53,086 nt of DNA from Alphaproteobacteria bacterium (GCA_014382345.1 JACNJX010000055.1:1-53086), one strand, 5' to 3'; counted from the first letter of the stretch, positions 39,768 through 48,692 are shown. A program made the numbers and translations. Notes: generated by a model from the letters alone, not told the origin.

Positions 39768-41708
39768 ATGAGCGAAGACATGGATGAAACCAAACTAACC
39801 TACCGGCGCTACAAGGACGGCGATAGCGAGCCGCTTCCGTTTCAGAAGGAAATTTTCCTCGCCGATGCCAGCCACAAGTGCCCGACCTACGTCCACCGCA
39901 CGCCGCCGTGCCAGGGTAGCTGCCCGTCCGGACACGATGTCCGCGGCTGGTTGAGCATCGTTCGCGGCCTCGACAAGCCGGTCGAAGGCAAGGACTGGCA
40001 GCAGTACGCGTTCGACCGCATGGTTTCGTCCAACCCCTTCCCGTCGATCATGGGCCGCGTCTGCCCGGCGCCTTGCCAGGACGGCTGCAACCGCAACGAA
40101 GTCGAAGAATTCGTCGGCATCAATTCGGTCGAACAGTTCGTCGGCGACTGGGCGCTCGCGCAGAAAATAACCCTGCCGGAACCCGGCAAGGACACCGGCA
40201 AGAAGATCGCCATCATCGGCGGCGGCTGCGCCGGTTTGACGGCCGCCTATTTCCTACGCCTGAAAGGCCACGCCTGTACCATTTTCGAGGAATACAGCGC
40301 GCTTGGCGGCATGATGGTGTTCGGCATCCCCGGCTACCGAACGCCGCGTGACATCCTGGAAGGCGAAATTCAGCGCATTCTGGACCTTGGCGTAGAGGTC
40401 AAGCTCAACACCCGGGTCGGTACCGACGTCACGGTCGAGGATCTGGAAAAGGAATACGACTCCATTTTCTGGGGCATCGGCGCGCAGACGGGTAAACCGC
40501 TGCCGATCCCCGGCGCCGAAGCGACCAACTGCGTCGACGGCATGTCGTTCCTCAGGGCCTTCAACGAAGGCCGCCTGCAGCACCTGGACGGGCGTGTTCT
40601 GGTCGTCGGCGCCGGCGATACCGCCATGGATGTCGCCGCCGTCGCGCGCCGCATTGGCCACATCAAGGAGATCCACGAAAAAGACCGCCCCGACAACGTC
40701 ATTCTCGGCCACACGATCCACGACGTCGCCGAGGCCGCCCGCCGTAAGGGCGCGGAAGTCTGGGTCGTCTACCGCCGCCCCATCGACAAGGCGCCGGCGA
40801 CGGAACACGAACTCAAATCCTGCATCGCCGAAGGTGTGGAAATCCACGAAAGCCTGGCCCCGTTGGAGGTCATCCTGGACGACGACGGCCGCGCCAAGGC
40901 GCTGCGCGTGGCCCCCGTCGACTGGTCCGGCAAGGAAATGAAGATCGAGGAAGACAAGGCCTTTGACATCGACTGCGCCCTGATCGTCGGCGCCACCGGC
41001 CAGGCTGGTGATTTCACCGGGATCGAGGATTTCGACAACGGCTGGGGCCTCATCGACGCCGACGACGTGTACCGGGTTTCCGGCAAGGAAGACCATTTCG
41101 TCGGCGGTGACGTCATCAAGCCGCACCTGCTGACCACCGCCATCGGCCAGGCCGCCATCGCGGCGGAAGGCATCGATCGCTACCTCAGTGGCGACAACCC
41201 GAAAAACCGCCCCAAGGTCGACGTGCACCACTTCAATTTGTTGAACGAATTACGGTTGCACGAAATCGAACCCGCCGAATACGACCACGTTCCGACGGAA
41301 GGCACCGATTCGGCCGAATTCGCGATTCACAATTACGAGGACCGCTCGGCCGTCGAAATCATTCCCTGCGACGAGCTGTTCCTTGGGCATTTCTCCTATA
41401 CCGCCATGCACCGCCGGAGCGAAGTGGATATCACCTCTAAAAACGTGCTTGGAAATTTCAACGAACGTTTTACCGGCCTGAGCGAAGAGGATGCCGTCGA
41501 CGAGGCAGAACGCTGCATGAGCTGCGGCATGTGCTTCGAGTGCGACAACTGCGTCATTTACTGCCCGCAGGATGCCATCTTCCGGGTCAAGAAGGACCAG
41601 CAAGCCATGGGGCGCTATGTGGACACCGATTACACCAAGTGTATCGGCTGCCATATCTGTGAAGATGTCTGTCCCGCCGGTTATATCGACATGGGATTGG
41701 GAGAATAA
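39768..41708 (+). CDS. dsrL: DsrL, second copy (paralogue with VYRRP dinucleotide motif)
   Basis: A 646-residue end-to-end paralogue of the preceding gene with the same domain order: cysteine domain, FAD site IIGGGCAGLT, NAD(P) site VVGAGDTAMDVA, and C-terminal two-cluster ferredoxin domain. Between them it has VWVVYRRPIDKAPATEHE, the GltD-type motif where paired Arg bind the 2'-phosphate of NADPH. Copy 1 lacks this, so the cofactor preference probably differs. It starts at ATG 39768 (or 39780) with a weak site and ends 7 bases before dsrJ. Both copies look intact. Confidence 0.9.
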   Translation: MSEDMDETKLTYRRYKDGDSEPLPFQKEIFLADASHKCPTYVHRTPPCQGSCPSGHDVRGWLSIVRGLDKPVEGKDWQQYAFDRMVSSNPFPSIMGRVCPAPCQDGCNRNEVEEFVGINSVEQFVGDWALAQKITLPEPGKDTGKKIAIIGGGCAGLTAAYFLRLKGHACTIFEEYSALGGMMVFGIPGYRTPRDILEGEIQRILDLGVEVKLNTRVGTDVTVEDLEKEYDSIFWGIGAQTGKPLPIPGAEATNCVDGMSFLRAFNEGRLQHLDGRVLVVGAGDTAMDVAAVARRIGHIKEIHEKDRPDNVILGHTIHDVAEAARRKGAEVWVVYRRPIDKAPATEHELKSCIAEGVEIHESLAPLEVILDDDGRAKALRVAPVDWSGKEMKIEEDKAFDIDCALIVGATGQAGDFTGIEDFDNGWGLIDADDVYRVSGKEDHFVGGDVIKPHLLTTAIGQAAIAAEGIDRYLSGDNPKNRPKVDVHHFNLLNELRLHEIEPAEYDHVPTEGTDSAEFAIHNYEDRSAVEIIPCDELFLGHFSYTAMHRRSEVDITSKNVLGNFNERFTGLSEEDAVDEAERCMSCGMCFECDNCVIYCPQDAIFRVKKDQQAMGRYVDTDYTKCIGCHICEDVCPAGYIDMGLGE

Positions 41709-41715
41709 ACAAACG

Positions 41716-42201
41716 ATGCGTTGGATGCGGACTCTCTTGGCAAACGGAACCACGGCCCAGGCCGCCCTGCTGGTGGCGCTGTTTGCCGCCGGTTTGGCGC
41801 TGGGCCTAACGGTCCAGACGGCCGAAGCGGCCGAGAACAGCCGCGTCTACGTTCCCAAGCCACCCAAGGGCAAGGGCGACAAGTGCATGGAGGACACCAA
41901 GTTCATGCGCGCAAACCACATGAACCTGTTGAAGCACCAACGCGACGAGACCATGCACAACGGCATCCGTACCAAAAAACACAGCCTCAAGGAATGTGTC
42001 GCCTGTCACACGGTGCCCGGCAACGACGGCCAGGCGGTCAGTTATGAAGACCCGAAGAATTTCTGCCGCCAGTGCCACGATTACGCGGCGGTCAAGCTTG
42101 ACTGCTTCGAGTGCCATGCCTCGAAGCCGCCGAAAGGCCAGGCCAAAATCCATCCCAATGCCAAAAACGCCTATCGCGTCAGCGGAGGGTTGCCGCAATG
42201 A
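41716..42201 (+). CDS. dsrJ: DsrJ, triheme cytochrome c of DsrMKJOP
   Basis: A 161-residue periplasmic cytochrome with an uncleaved-looking N-terminal anchor (ALLVALFAAGLALGLTVQ) and three CxxCH motifs: CVACH, CRQCH and CFECH. It links the membrane complex to periplasmic electron or sulfur chemistry. Further cysteine near residue 57 (DKCMED) may ligate a haem. ATG 41716 is chosen to give the signal at residue 1; the larger ORF to 41572 lies inside dsrL. The stop overlaps the dsrO start (ATGA). Confidence 0.93.
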   Translation: MRWMRTLLANGTTAQAALLVALFAAGLALGLTVQTAEAAENSRVYVPKPPKGKGDKCMEDTKFMRANHMNLLKHQRDETMHNGIRTKKHSLKECVACHTVPGNDGQAVSYEDPKNFCRQCHDYAAVKLDCFECHASKPPKGQAKIHPNAKNAYRVSGGLPQ

Positions 42202-42947
42202 CAACACCGGATAAGCAAACAAACACGACCAACCGACGGAATTTCCTCGGCCAATCGGCAGCCCTGGCCGCCGGTATCACCCTGGCTCCGGGCGTAACGC
42301 TGTACGGCGTGGCGCAGGCAAAGGCCCCCGAGGACGCGGTCACCGCCAAGGTTCGCTGGGGCATGCTGATTGACGCCAATCGCTGCGCCGATGGCTGCAA
42401 CGATTGTGTGAGTGCGTGTAATTCCGAAAACGGCCTGAAGGGCCACGGACGGCCGGAAACAGACGCCCAGTGGATCCGCAAGGTCAATCTGCGCGACCCT
42501 AACACGGGGGCGAAACAATCCCTGCCGGTGTTGTGCCAGCATTGTTCGGAACCGCCCTGCGTCGATGTCTGCCCGACCGGCGCATCGTTCAAGCGCAAGG
42601 ATGGCATCGTTCTCGTCGACAAGCATATCTGTATCGGTTGCCGCTATTGCATGATGGCTTGCCCCTACAAGGCGCGCTCGTTCATCCACGAGACCGTGAC
42701 CGACCAGAAACCCCATGCGCCGCGCGGCAAGGGCACGGTTGAAAGCTGCACTTTTTGCGTCCACCGGGTCGATGCCGGCGGCCAACCGGCCTGCGTCGAG
42801 GCCTGCTCGAAGACCAGCGCGGCCCTGACCTTCGGCGACATGAACGATCCAAAAAGCAATATTTCCAAGGCGTTAGCCGAATATCCGTCGAGCCGCATCC
42901 GCGCCGACCTGGGCACCGACCCAGGCGTGCGGTATCGCGGCCTATAG
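42198..42947 (+). CDS. dsrO: DsrO, periplasmic ferredoxin-type iron-sulfur subunit
   Basis: A 249-residue protein with a Tat signal (TNRRNFLGQSAALAAG) and cysteine groups for several [4Fe-4S] clusters: CADGCNDCVSAC, CQHCSEPPCVDVC, CIGCRYCMMAC and CTFCVHR...CVEAC. It transfers electrons between DsrJ and DsrP. The start is ATG 42198 (4-base overlap with dsrJ). It is followed by dsrP after 14 bases. Confidence 0.94.
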   Translation: MTTPDKQTNTTNRRNFLGQSAALAAGITLAPGVTLYGVAQAKAPEDAVTAKVRWGMLIDANRCADGCNDCVSACNSENGLKGHGRPETDAQWIRKVNLRDPNTGAKQSLPVLCQHCSEPPCVDVCPTGASFKRKDGIVLVDKHICIGCRYCMMACPYKARSFIHETVTDQKPHAPRGKGTVESCTFCVHRVDAGGQPACVEACSKTSAALTFGDMNDPKSNISKALAEYPSSRIRADLGTDPGVRYRGL

Positions 42948-42961
42948 GGGGGATCGAAAAT

Positions 42962-44218
42962 ATGAAAGATGTCACCTATTCGGAACTGAACGCTCGTGGA
43001 ACGGGCTTCTACAGCCTTCTGGCGATCTTTGGCGCCTTTGCCGGTATCGGTTTGCTGTCGTCGTGGTATATGGAACACAATGGCCACTACGTCACCGGCA
43101 TGACCAACCAGATCGTCTGGGGCATGCCGCACGTGTTCGCGGTGTTCCTGATCGTCGCCGCCTCCGGCGCGCTCAACATCGCCTCCATGGGTTCGGTGTT
43201 CAACCGGCTCGCCTACAAGCCCCTGTCCAGGCTGTCGGGCCTGTTGGCCATTTCGCTGCTGGCCGGAGGGCTGGCCGTTCTGGTACTCGATCTCGGCCGC
43301 CCCGACCGGCTGATTATCGCCGCCACCTACTACAACTTCAAATCCATCTTCGCCTGGAACATGTTCCTCTACACCGGCTTCATGGGCCTCGCGGTGATTT
43401 ACTTGTGGACACTGATGGACCGCAAGATGAAATGTTTCAGCTTTCCCGCCGGTCTCGCCATGTTCGTCTGGCGCCTCGCCCTGACCACCGGTACGGGCCT
43501 GATTTTCGGTTTCCTGATTGCGCGTGAAGCCTATGACGCGGCCCTGCTGGCGCCGATGTTCATCGCCATGTCGTTCGCCTTCGGGATGGCCATTTTCATC
43601 CTGATGATGCTGGCCGCCTATAACGGTGACAACCGCCCGCTCGGCGATTACATCATCAAGCGCATGGGCAAGCTGATGGTCGTGTTCATCGCCGCCAACC
43701 TGTATTTCGTCACGGTGCACCACCTGACCGGGCTTTACGCCGCCGAACATTCCGGCGTCGAAGCGTTTATCCTGACGTCGGGCGGCACCTTCACTTGGCA
43801 TTTCTGGCTACTCCAGGTCGGCGTCGGCGCCGTGGTGCCGTTGTTCCTGCTGGCATGCCCGTTCACGCCCCTGACCCGGACCGGCATCGCGTTGGCCTCC
43901 GTGCTAGTGATTATCGGCGGCATGGCCCAGGTTTACGTCATCATCATCGGCGGCCAGGCCTATCCCCTGTCCCTGTTCCCGGGCATGGAGGTGCAAAGCA
44001 GCTTCTTCGACGGCGTTGTCAACCGCTATGTCCCCAGCCTGCCGGAAATCGGTCTCGGCCTGGGCGGCATCGCCATCGCCGCGATCATGGTGACCATCGG
44101 CATGAAAGTCCTGCGCTTTATGCCGGCAAGCCTTGCCGATGCGGACATCGATCCCCATTTCAAGCCGGCGGCCCCCGCCGAAGCCCCGAAAGAGGCTGTG
44201 GCCGAGGCCGCCGAATAG
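42962..44218 (+). CDS. dsrP: DsrP, NrfD-family integral membrane subunit
   Basis: A 418-residue inner-membrane protein with about ten transmembrane helices of the NrfD/PsrC type (WGMPHVFAVFLIVAASGALNIAS, LVLDLGRPDRL). The GRPDR motif is typical. It connects DsrO to the quinone pool. Start ATG 42962 follows GGGGGGATC. The C-terminus is a Pro/Ala/Glu-rich tail. Confidence 0.94.
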   Translation: MKDVTYSELNARGTGFYSLLAIFGAFAGIGLLSSWYMEHNGHYVTGMTNQIVWGMPHVFAVFLIVAASGALNIASMGSVFNRLAYKPLSRLSGLLAISLLAGGLAVLVLDLGRPDRLIIAATYYNFKSIFAWNMFLYTGFMGLAVIYLWTLMDRKMKCFSFPAGLAMFVWRLALTTGTGLIFGFLIAREAYDAALLAPMFIAMSFAFGMAIFILMMLAAYNGDNRPLGDYIIKRMGKLMVVFIAANLYFVTVHHLTGLYAAEHSGVEAFILTSGGTFTWHFWLLQVGVGAVVPLFLLACPFTPLTRTGIALASVLVIIGGMAQVYVIIIGGQAYPLSLFPGMEVQSSFFDGVVNRYVPSLPEIGLGLGGIAIAAIMVTIGMKVLRFMPASLADADIDPHFKPAAPAEAPKEAVAEAAE

Positions 44219-44274
44219 CTTTCCTGTAAGCCCTACCGGAGCGTTCAGGCGTTTCGGAAACGAATGGAACCCAG

Positions 44275-45279
44275 ATGACCGAAGAACATCCCTTCGCGCA
44301 ATACGTCCGGATCATCGGCCGCGGCCCCAACCTGTCGCGTCCGCTGACCGAGGACGAAATGTTCGCCGCCGCCGGCATGATCATGCGGGGCGAGGTCGAA
44401 GACCTGCAAATGGGCGCGTTTCTCTGTATCCTCCGGGTCCGCACGGAGGTTCCGGAAGAAGGCCTGGGCTTCGTCCGCGCCGTGCGCGAGACCATCAAGC
44501 TGCCCGCCGACGTGCCGGACGTGGACCTGGACTGGCCGACCTATTCCGGCAAGAAGCGGCAATTGCCGTGGTTCCTGCTGGCCGCCTTGGCGATGGCGCA
44601 AAGCGGCGTCAAAATCTGTATGCAAGGAACCGAGGGGCATACGCCGGGTCGGCTCTATACCAGCGAGGCGCTGGAATTCCTCGGCATCCCGCTGGCCGGT
44701 TCGCTTGAAGACGCCGCCAACCAGATCCGCGCCACCAACTTCGCCTATGTACCGCTCCGTGTGCTGAGTCCGAAACTGCAGGACATTATCGAGTTGAAGT
44801 CGATCATCGGTGTACGCTCGCCGGTCAACACCTTCGCCCGCATGATCAATCCGTTTTCCGCGACCTATGAAATGCACACCGTCTTCCATCCCAATTACCG
44901 CGACGTGCATCTGGAAACCTCGCAATTGCTGGGACAACAGCACATGGCCGTTTTCAAGGGCGAAGGCGGAGAAGCCGAACGGCGCCCGCAGAAACCGGTT
45001 CTGGTGGAAAGCCTGCGGAACGGGGAAAGAATTTCCGAGGAATGGCCCCCCATGCTGAGCGATTCCACCGCCGAAAAGGACGAGGAACTGGACTTGGGCC
45101 GCCTTAAGGCGGTGTGGGACGGCGAACTGGAGCACGAATACGCCACCGCCGCCGTCACCGGCACCATCGCCCTCGCGCTCAGGCTGATGCAGCGGGCCGA
45201 CAGCATCGACGATGCCCAGGCCACCGCCCGGCAAATCTGGCAGGACCGCGACCGTGACCTTTCAGGAATCGCGGCTTAG
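44275..45279 (+). CDS. Glycosyltransferase family 3-like protein (TrpD2/YbiB type) embedded in the dsr operon
   Basis: A 334-residue protein with the anthranilate phosphoribosyltransferase fold: an N-terminal helical domain (LSRPLTEDEMFAAAGMIMRGEVEDLQMGAFL) followed by a nucleoside phosphorylase-like domain (QGTEGHTPGRLYTSEALEFLGIPLA). It is the TrpD2-type family, which binds nucleic acid or lacks proven transferase activity; it is not TrpD. It lies between dsrP (56 bases) and dsrN (11 bases) with no break in strand, so it is co-transcribed. The function in sulfur oxidation is unknown. Confidence 0.8.
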   Translation: MTEEHPFAQYVRIIGRGPNLSRPLTEDEMFAAAGMIMRGEVEDLQMGAFLCILRVRTEVPEEGLGFVRAVRETIKLPADVPDVDLDWPTYSGKKRQLPWFLLAALAMAQSGVKICMQGTEGHTPGRLYTSEALEFLGIPLAGSLEDAANQIRATNFAYVPLRVLSPKLQDIIELKSIIGVRSPVNTFARMINPFSATYEMHTVFHPNYRDVHLETSQLLGQQHMAVFKGEGGEAERRPQKPVLVESLRNGERISEEWPPMLSDSTAEKDEELDLGRLKAVWDGELEHEYATAAVTGTIALALRLMQRADSIDDAQATARQIWQDRDRDLSGIAA

Positions 45280-45290
45280 CCATTTTGCCC

Positions 45291-46661
45291 ATGAAAACCC
45301 TTTTCCTCTCGGCATTGCACAAGTCGTCCGGCAAGACGACCATCAGCGTCGGGCTGGCCGGCGCCCTGGCGGCGCGTGGCACTGCCGTGCAGACCTTCAA
45401 GAAGGGACCGGACTACATCGACCCGATGTGGCTGGGGCACGCCGCGGGGCGGCCCTGCATCAATCTTGATTTCCACACCATGGCCCCCGGCGATATAGAG
45501 GCTGCCTTTGCCGATTACAGCACAGGCGCTGATTTTTCTCTTATTGAAGGTAACAAGGGGCTGTATGACGGCCTCGACCTGGAAGGGCGCGACAGCAACG
45601 CGGCGCTGGCAAAACTTGTCGGCGCGCCGATCGTGCTGGTGATCGACACCCGCGGCATGACCCGCGGCATCGCGCCGGTCATTCTGGGCTATCAGGCCTT
45701 CGATAAAGACCTGACCATCGCCGGCGTGATCCTCAATCAGGTCGGCGGCCCACGCCATGAAAGCAAACTGCGCGCGGCTGTCGAGCACTATACGGACGTG
45801 CCGGTGCTGGGCGCGATCGGGCGACACCCTGAAATGGAGATTTCGGAACGCCACCTTGGCCTGACCCCGACCAACGAAGCCGAGCGGGCGGACGCGGTGA
45901 TCGCCGATATCGCCGGCATTATCGCCGACGGCGTTGATCTGGAGGCCATACTGGCCGCTGCCCGCCCCGCCCTGATCGAATCCCCCGCAAAGGAGGCTTC
46001 CCCCTTTCCCTCCCCTGATATTCTTATCGCCATCGCCCAGGACGCCGCCTTCGGGTTCTATTACCCGGACGACCTGGACGCGTTAAAGCGCGCAGGCGCG
46101 GAACTGGTGCCCTTTGATGCACTCACCGATCCCGCCCTTCCCGACGCCGACGGGCTGTTGATCGGCGGCGGGTTTCCCGAAACCCAGGCCGCCGACCTGT
46201 CCGCCAACCGGGCACTGAGGGACGATATCCGCGCCAAGTTGGGCGACGGAATGCCGGCCTATGCGGAATGCGGCGGACTTATGTATTTGGCGAAAAGCCT
46301 GACGTGGAATGGCGAAACCCATGACATGGCCGGCGTCATCCCTGGCGACGTGGTAATGCACGACCGGCCCGTCGGGCGGGGTTACGTGGTGTTGCGGGAA
46401 ACCGGTGATGGCCCCTGGCGGACACCCGAAGCCGGGGGGGGCGATATCCCGGCGCATGAATTTCATTATGCATCCCTGGACAACCTGCCCGAAGGCACCC
46501 CTTTTGCCTACGACGTCAAACGCGGCTACGGTATTGACGGCAAGAATGACGGGATTGTGATCGGCCATCTATTGGCCACATTTTCCCATCACCGTAGTAT
46601 TGGCGGGAATTGCTGGACGGACCGCTTTGCCGACTTTGTTCGGGAGAAAAAAGGAATCTAA
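45291..46661 (+). CDS. dsrN: DsrN, siroheme amidase (cobyrinic acid a,c-diamide synthase family)
   Basis: A 456-residue glutamine-dependent amidotransferase. N-terminal P-loop ALHKSSGKTTISVGLAGAL, then the GATase-like domain with AYAECGGLMYLAKSLTW (nucleophile Cys, near residue 325) and FHYASLDN near the end. DsrN converts siroheme to siro(heme)amide used by DsrAB. Start ATG 45291 (a TTG at 45285 is in frame). Following the TrpD2-like gene and preceding the SoxW-like gene. Confidence 0.93.
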   Translation: MKTLFLSALHKSSGKTTISVGLAGALAARGTAVQTFKKGPDYIDPMWLGHAAGRPCINLDFHTMAPGDIEAAFADYSTGADFSLIEGNKGLYDGLDLEGRDSNAALAKLVGAPIVLVIDTRGMTRGIAPVILGYQAFDKDLTIAGVILNQVGGPRHESKLRAAVEHYTDVPVLGAIGRHPEMEISERHLGLTPTNEAERADAVIADIAGIIADGVDLEAILAAARPALIESPAKEASPFPSPDILIAIAQDAAFGFYYPDDLDALKRAGAELVPFDALTDPALPDADGLLIGGGFPETQAADLSANRALRDDIRAKLGDGMPAYAECGGLMYLAKSLTWNGETHDMAGVIPGDVVMHDRPVGRGYVVLRETGDGPWRTPEAGGGDIPAHEFHYASLDNLPEGTPFAYDVKRGYGIDGKNDGIVIGHLLATFSHHRSIGGNCWTDRFADFVREKKGI

Positions 46662-46703
46662 AGCCGTCGGGTATTTGTGTTTTCGAAGGAGGAAGTTGGC
46701 CCC

Positions 46704-47348
46704 ATGACCATTCGCTTGATGATCGCTTTGTTCGTATTCGCCTTAGGCCTCGGCGTTGCCGCCGGCCCGGTCCAGGCGGACAAGCATGAAAACCGAAAAG
46801 ACCTTCTGCCCTATGTCGAAGCCGATGCGGACGGCCTGCACAAGCAGCCGTGGTTTATAGAATCCTTTCTAAACCTTCGCGAAGACGCCGAGGAAGCCGC
46901 TGGGGAAGGCAAACAACTGGCGTTGATCTGGGAACAGAAAGGCTGCCCTTACTGCCGCGAAATGCATCGGGTGAATTTCCGCATTCCCGAAGTCTCCGAC
47001 TACATCCGCAAGAACTTCAATGTCATTCAACTCAACATGTGGGGTGACAAGGAAGTCACAGACTTCGACGGCAAAGTCACGACGGAAAAGAAGCTGGCCC
47101 GAAAATACCGCGTCCAGTTTACGCCGACAATTCAGTTCTTTGCCGCAGACGTCCATAAGGGGCCTAAGCAAAAAGGCAGCGACCTGGAAGTCTGGCGCCT
47201 GCTGGGATACTGGAAGCCCTTCCACTTCAAGAACACCTTCGCCTATGTACGTGAAAAAGGCTACGAAACGGAACCCAGTTTCCAGCGCTGGCTACAGGCC
47301 CTGGCGAGAAAAATGGAAGCCGAGGGCAAGGAAGTGAAGCTCTGGTAA
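46704..47348 (+). CDS. SoxW-like periplasmic thioredoxin-fold protein, Sec type, at end of dsr operon
   Basis: A 214-residue protein with a Sec signal (MTIRLMIALFVFALGLGVAAGPVQA) and active site CPYC in WEQKGCPYCREMHRVNF, cis-Pro FTPTIQFF. It is clearly homologous to the Tat-type soxW at 21599-22252 (shared PWF[IL][EN]SFL, GCPYCRE, N-V/D-F-x-Q-LxM-x-G-x-x-EVxDFDGK). AGGAGG precedes ATG 46704 by about 8 bases. It ends the dsr operon; a terminator follows. Confidence 0.85.
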   Translation: MTIRLMIALFVFALGLGVAAGPVQADKHENRKDLLPYVEADADGLHKQPWFIESFLNLREDAEEAAGEGKQLALIWEQKGCPYCREMHRVNFRIPEVSDYIRKNFNVIQLNMWGDKEVTDFDGKVTTEKKLARKYRVQFTPTIQFFAADVHKGPKQKGSDLEVWRLLGYWKPFHFKNTFAYVREKGYETEPSFQRWLQALARKMEAEGKEVKLW

Positions 47349-47370
47349 CAGGCCGGAACCCGAAAAACAA

Positions 47371-47405
47371 AAACGGCGCTGCCTTTCCGGACAGCGCCGT
47401 TTTTT
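47371..47405. terminator. Bidirectional terminator between the dsr operon and tsuA
   Basis: A perfect 9-bp stem ACGGCGCTG/CAGCGCCGT (47373-47381 with 47392-47400) and a 10-base loop, with A- and T-tracts on the two sides. It serves the plus-strand dsr operon and the minus-strand tsuA. Confidence 0.9.
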
Positions 47406-47421
47406 GTGGGACCAGGCTTTA

Positions 47422-48525
47422 TCAGTCGCGGGTAACCATCGCCTTGAGGGCGCCGCCGAGGCTGTCTTCCTCCAGGTACTTCATGCCGTAAACACCACCG
47501 GCGAAGATCGACAACAGCGCCAGCAGCGAACCGAACGCCAGGGTCGACATGCCGGTAATCCCCTGCCCGACGGTGCAGCCCAGCGACAGGACGCCGCCGA
47601 CGCCCATCAGCGCGCCACCGACGATGTGGCGGACCATGTCGCCGGCGTCGGTAAAGGATTCGAGATGGAATTCCCTGGAGGCGACCGAGGTGATGAACGA
47701 GCCGGCGATGATCCCGCCGACGGCGGCAATGCCGAAGTTGATGGAAGCGCCGCTGAAGGTCATCAGGTATTGCAGGCTGTCGCCGGCGGGCGCGATAAAG
47801 GTGAAGGACGCCAATGGCACCGGCTCGAATTCATCGAAGCCGATGACGCCGGTGAGGTACCAGGCGGCGACGACCAGAAGGCCGATGATAATTCCGGCGG
47901 CCATGTCGCGCGTCGAGGAACGGAATTCGGCGCTTTTGAAGGCGAACAGGACAAGTCCGCCGCCCATAACAACCGTCACCAACAGGCTGACGGCCTTAAG
48001 CGGCATGGAGAACAGAGACGCCAGAAACTCAGGGATTCCCTGGGTCTTCATGCCCGAAGCCTTCAGGTCGATCACGGTCAGGGCTTCCATTTCGACCCGC
48101 GCCATGCCGATCAGGCCGCGTAGCGTCATGTAGGCGAAAAAGCCGAGGAACATAAACACGACCAGGGATTTAAGGTTGCCGGCGCCGAGCCGCACCAGGG
48201 TCTTGTTGCCGCAACCGCTGCCCAGCGTCATGCCGAAACCGAACATCAAACCGCCCAGGATAGCCCCGAACCAGCCGAAGTTGGGGGTCAGGTAAATGGC
48301 CTTGGACAGGTCGATAACGCCCGTCTGATATAGAAATTGGCTACCAAGAATGGCGACGCCCGCCGCCAGCATCCAGGCGCGGAAACGGTTCCAATTTTCC
48401 ATGAAAACGATGTCGGAAATCGCCCCCATGGTGCAGAAATTCGTCTTTTGCGCGGTGCCCCCAAAAACGATGCCAAGGGCAAAGCCCAGGCTTGCAACGA
48501 CCACTCCAGTCGGAAGTTCTTCCAT
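47422..48525 (-). CDS. tsuA: YeeE/YedE-family thiosulfate/sulfur importer TsuA
   Basis: A 367-residue inner-membrane protein with about nine helices. The family cysteine motifs lie in TNFCTMGAISD near residue 31, GSGCGNKTLVRLGAG and LGCTVGQGITGMST. These cysteines relay thiosulfate in structurally studied TsuA. It can bring sulfur into the cytoplasm for TusA and Dsr. It is divergent from tusA. The start is ATG 48525. Its promoter contains the same GAATATGAT core as soxX and dsrA. Confidence 0.9.
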   Translation of the reverse strand: MEELPTGVVVASLGFALGIVFGGTAQKTNFCTMGAISDIVFMENWNRFRAWMLAAGVAILGSQFLYQTGVIDLSKAIYLTPNFGWFGAILGGLMFGFGMTLGSGCGNKTLVRLGAGNLKSLVVFMFLGFFAYMTLRGLIGMARVEMEALTVIDLKASGMKTQGIPEFLASLFSMPLKAVSLLVTVVMGGGLVLFAFKSAEFRSSTRDMAAGIIIGLLVVAAWYLTGVIGFDEFEPVPLASFTFIAPAGDSLQYLMTFSGASINFGIAAVGGIIAGSFITSVASREFHLESFTDAGDMVRHIVGGALMGVGGVLSLGCTVGQGITGMSTLAFGSLLALLSIFAGGVYGMKYLEEDSLGGALKAMVTRD

Positions 48526-48602
48526 AATCTCAGCCTCTCTTACAACGACATCTCCCCCCGTCCTTATTGTTATTCTTTTTTACGGCTTAGGGGTCGGACA
48601 CG

Positions 48603-48630
48603 ATCATATTCAATTTTTACTAACTGTCTA
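48603..48630 (-). promoter_or_regulatory. tsuA promoter (shared sulfur-oxidation module)
   Basis: Minus strand: TAGACA (48625-48630), 16-base spacer ending GAA, TATGAT (48603-48608). Same core 9-mer as soxX and dsrA; ~78 bases before the ATG. Confidence 0.6.
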
Positions 48631-48692
48631 CCTTGATTGCTTGTCTATTGTTTTTCCCCGGCTTTTTACCTATTTACACAGTCTATAGGTGT

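Noticed and set aside
44275-45279. Anthranilate phosphoribosyltransferase for tryptophan synthesis
   Set aside because: No trp genes are nearby and the sequence is of the TrpD2/YbiB type, not the biosynthetic TrpD.
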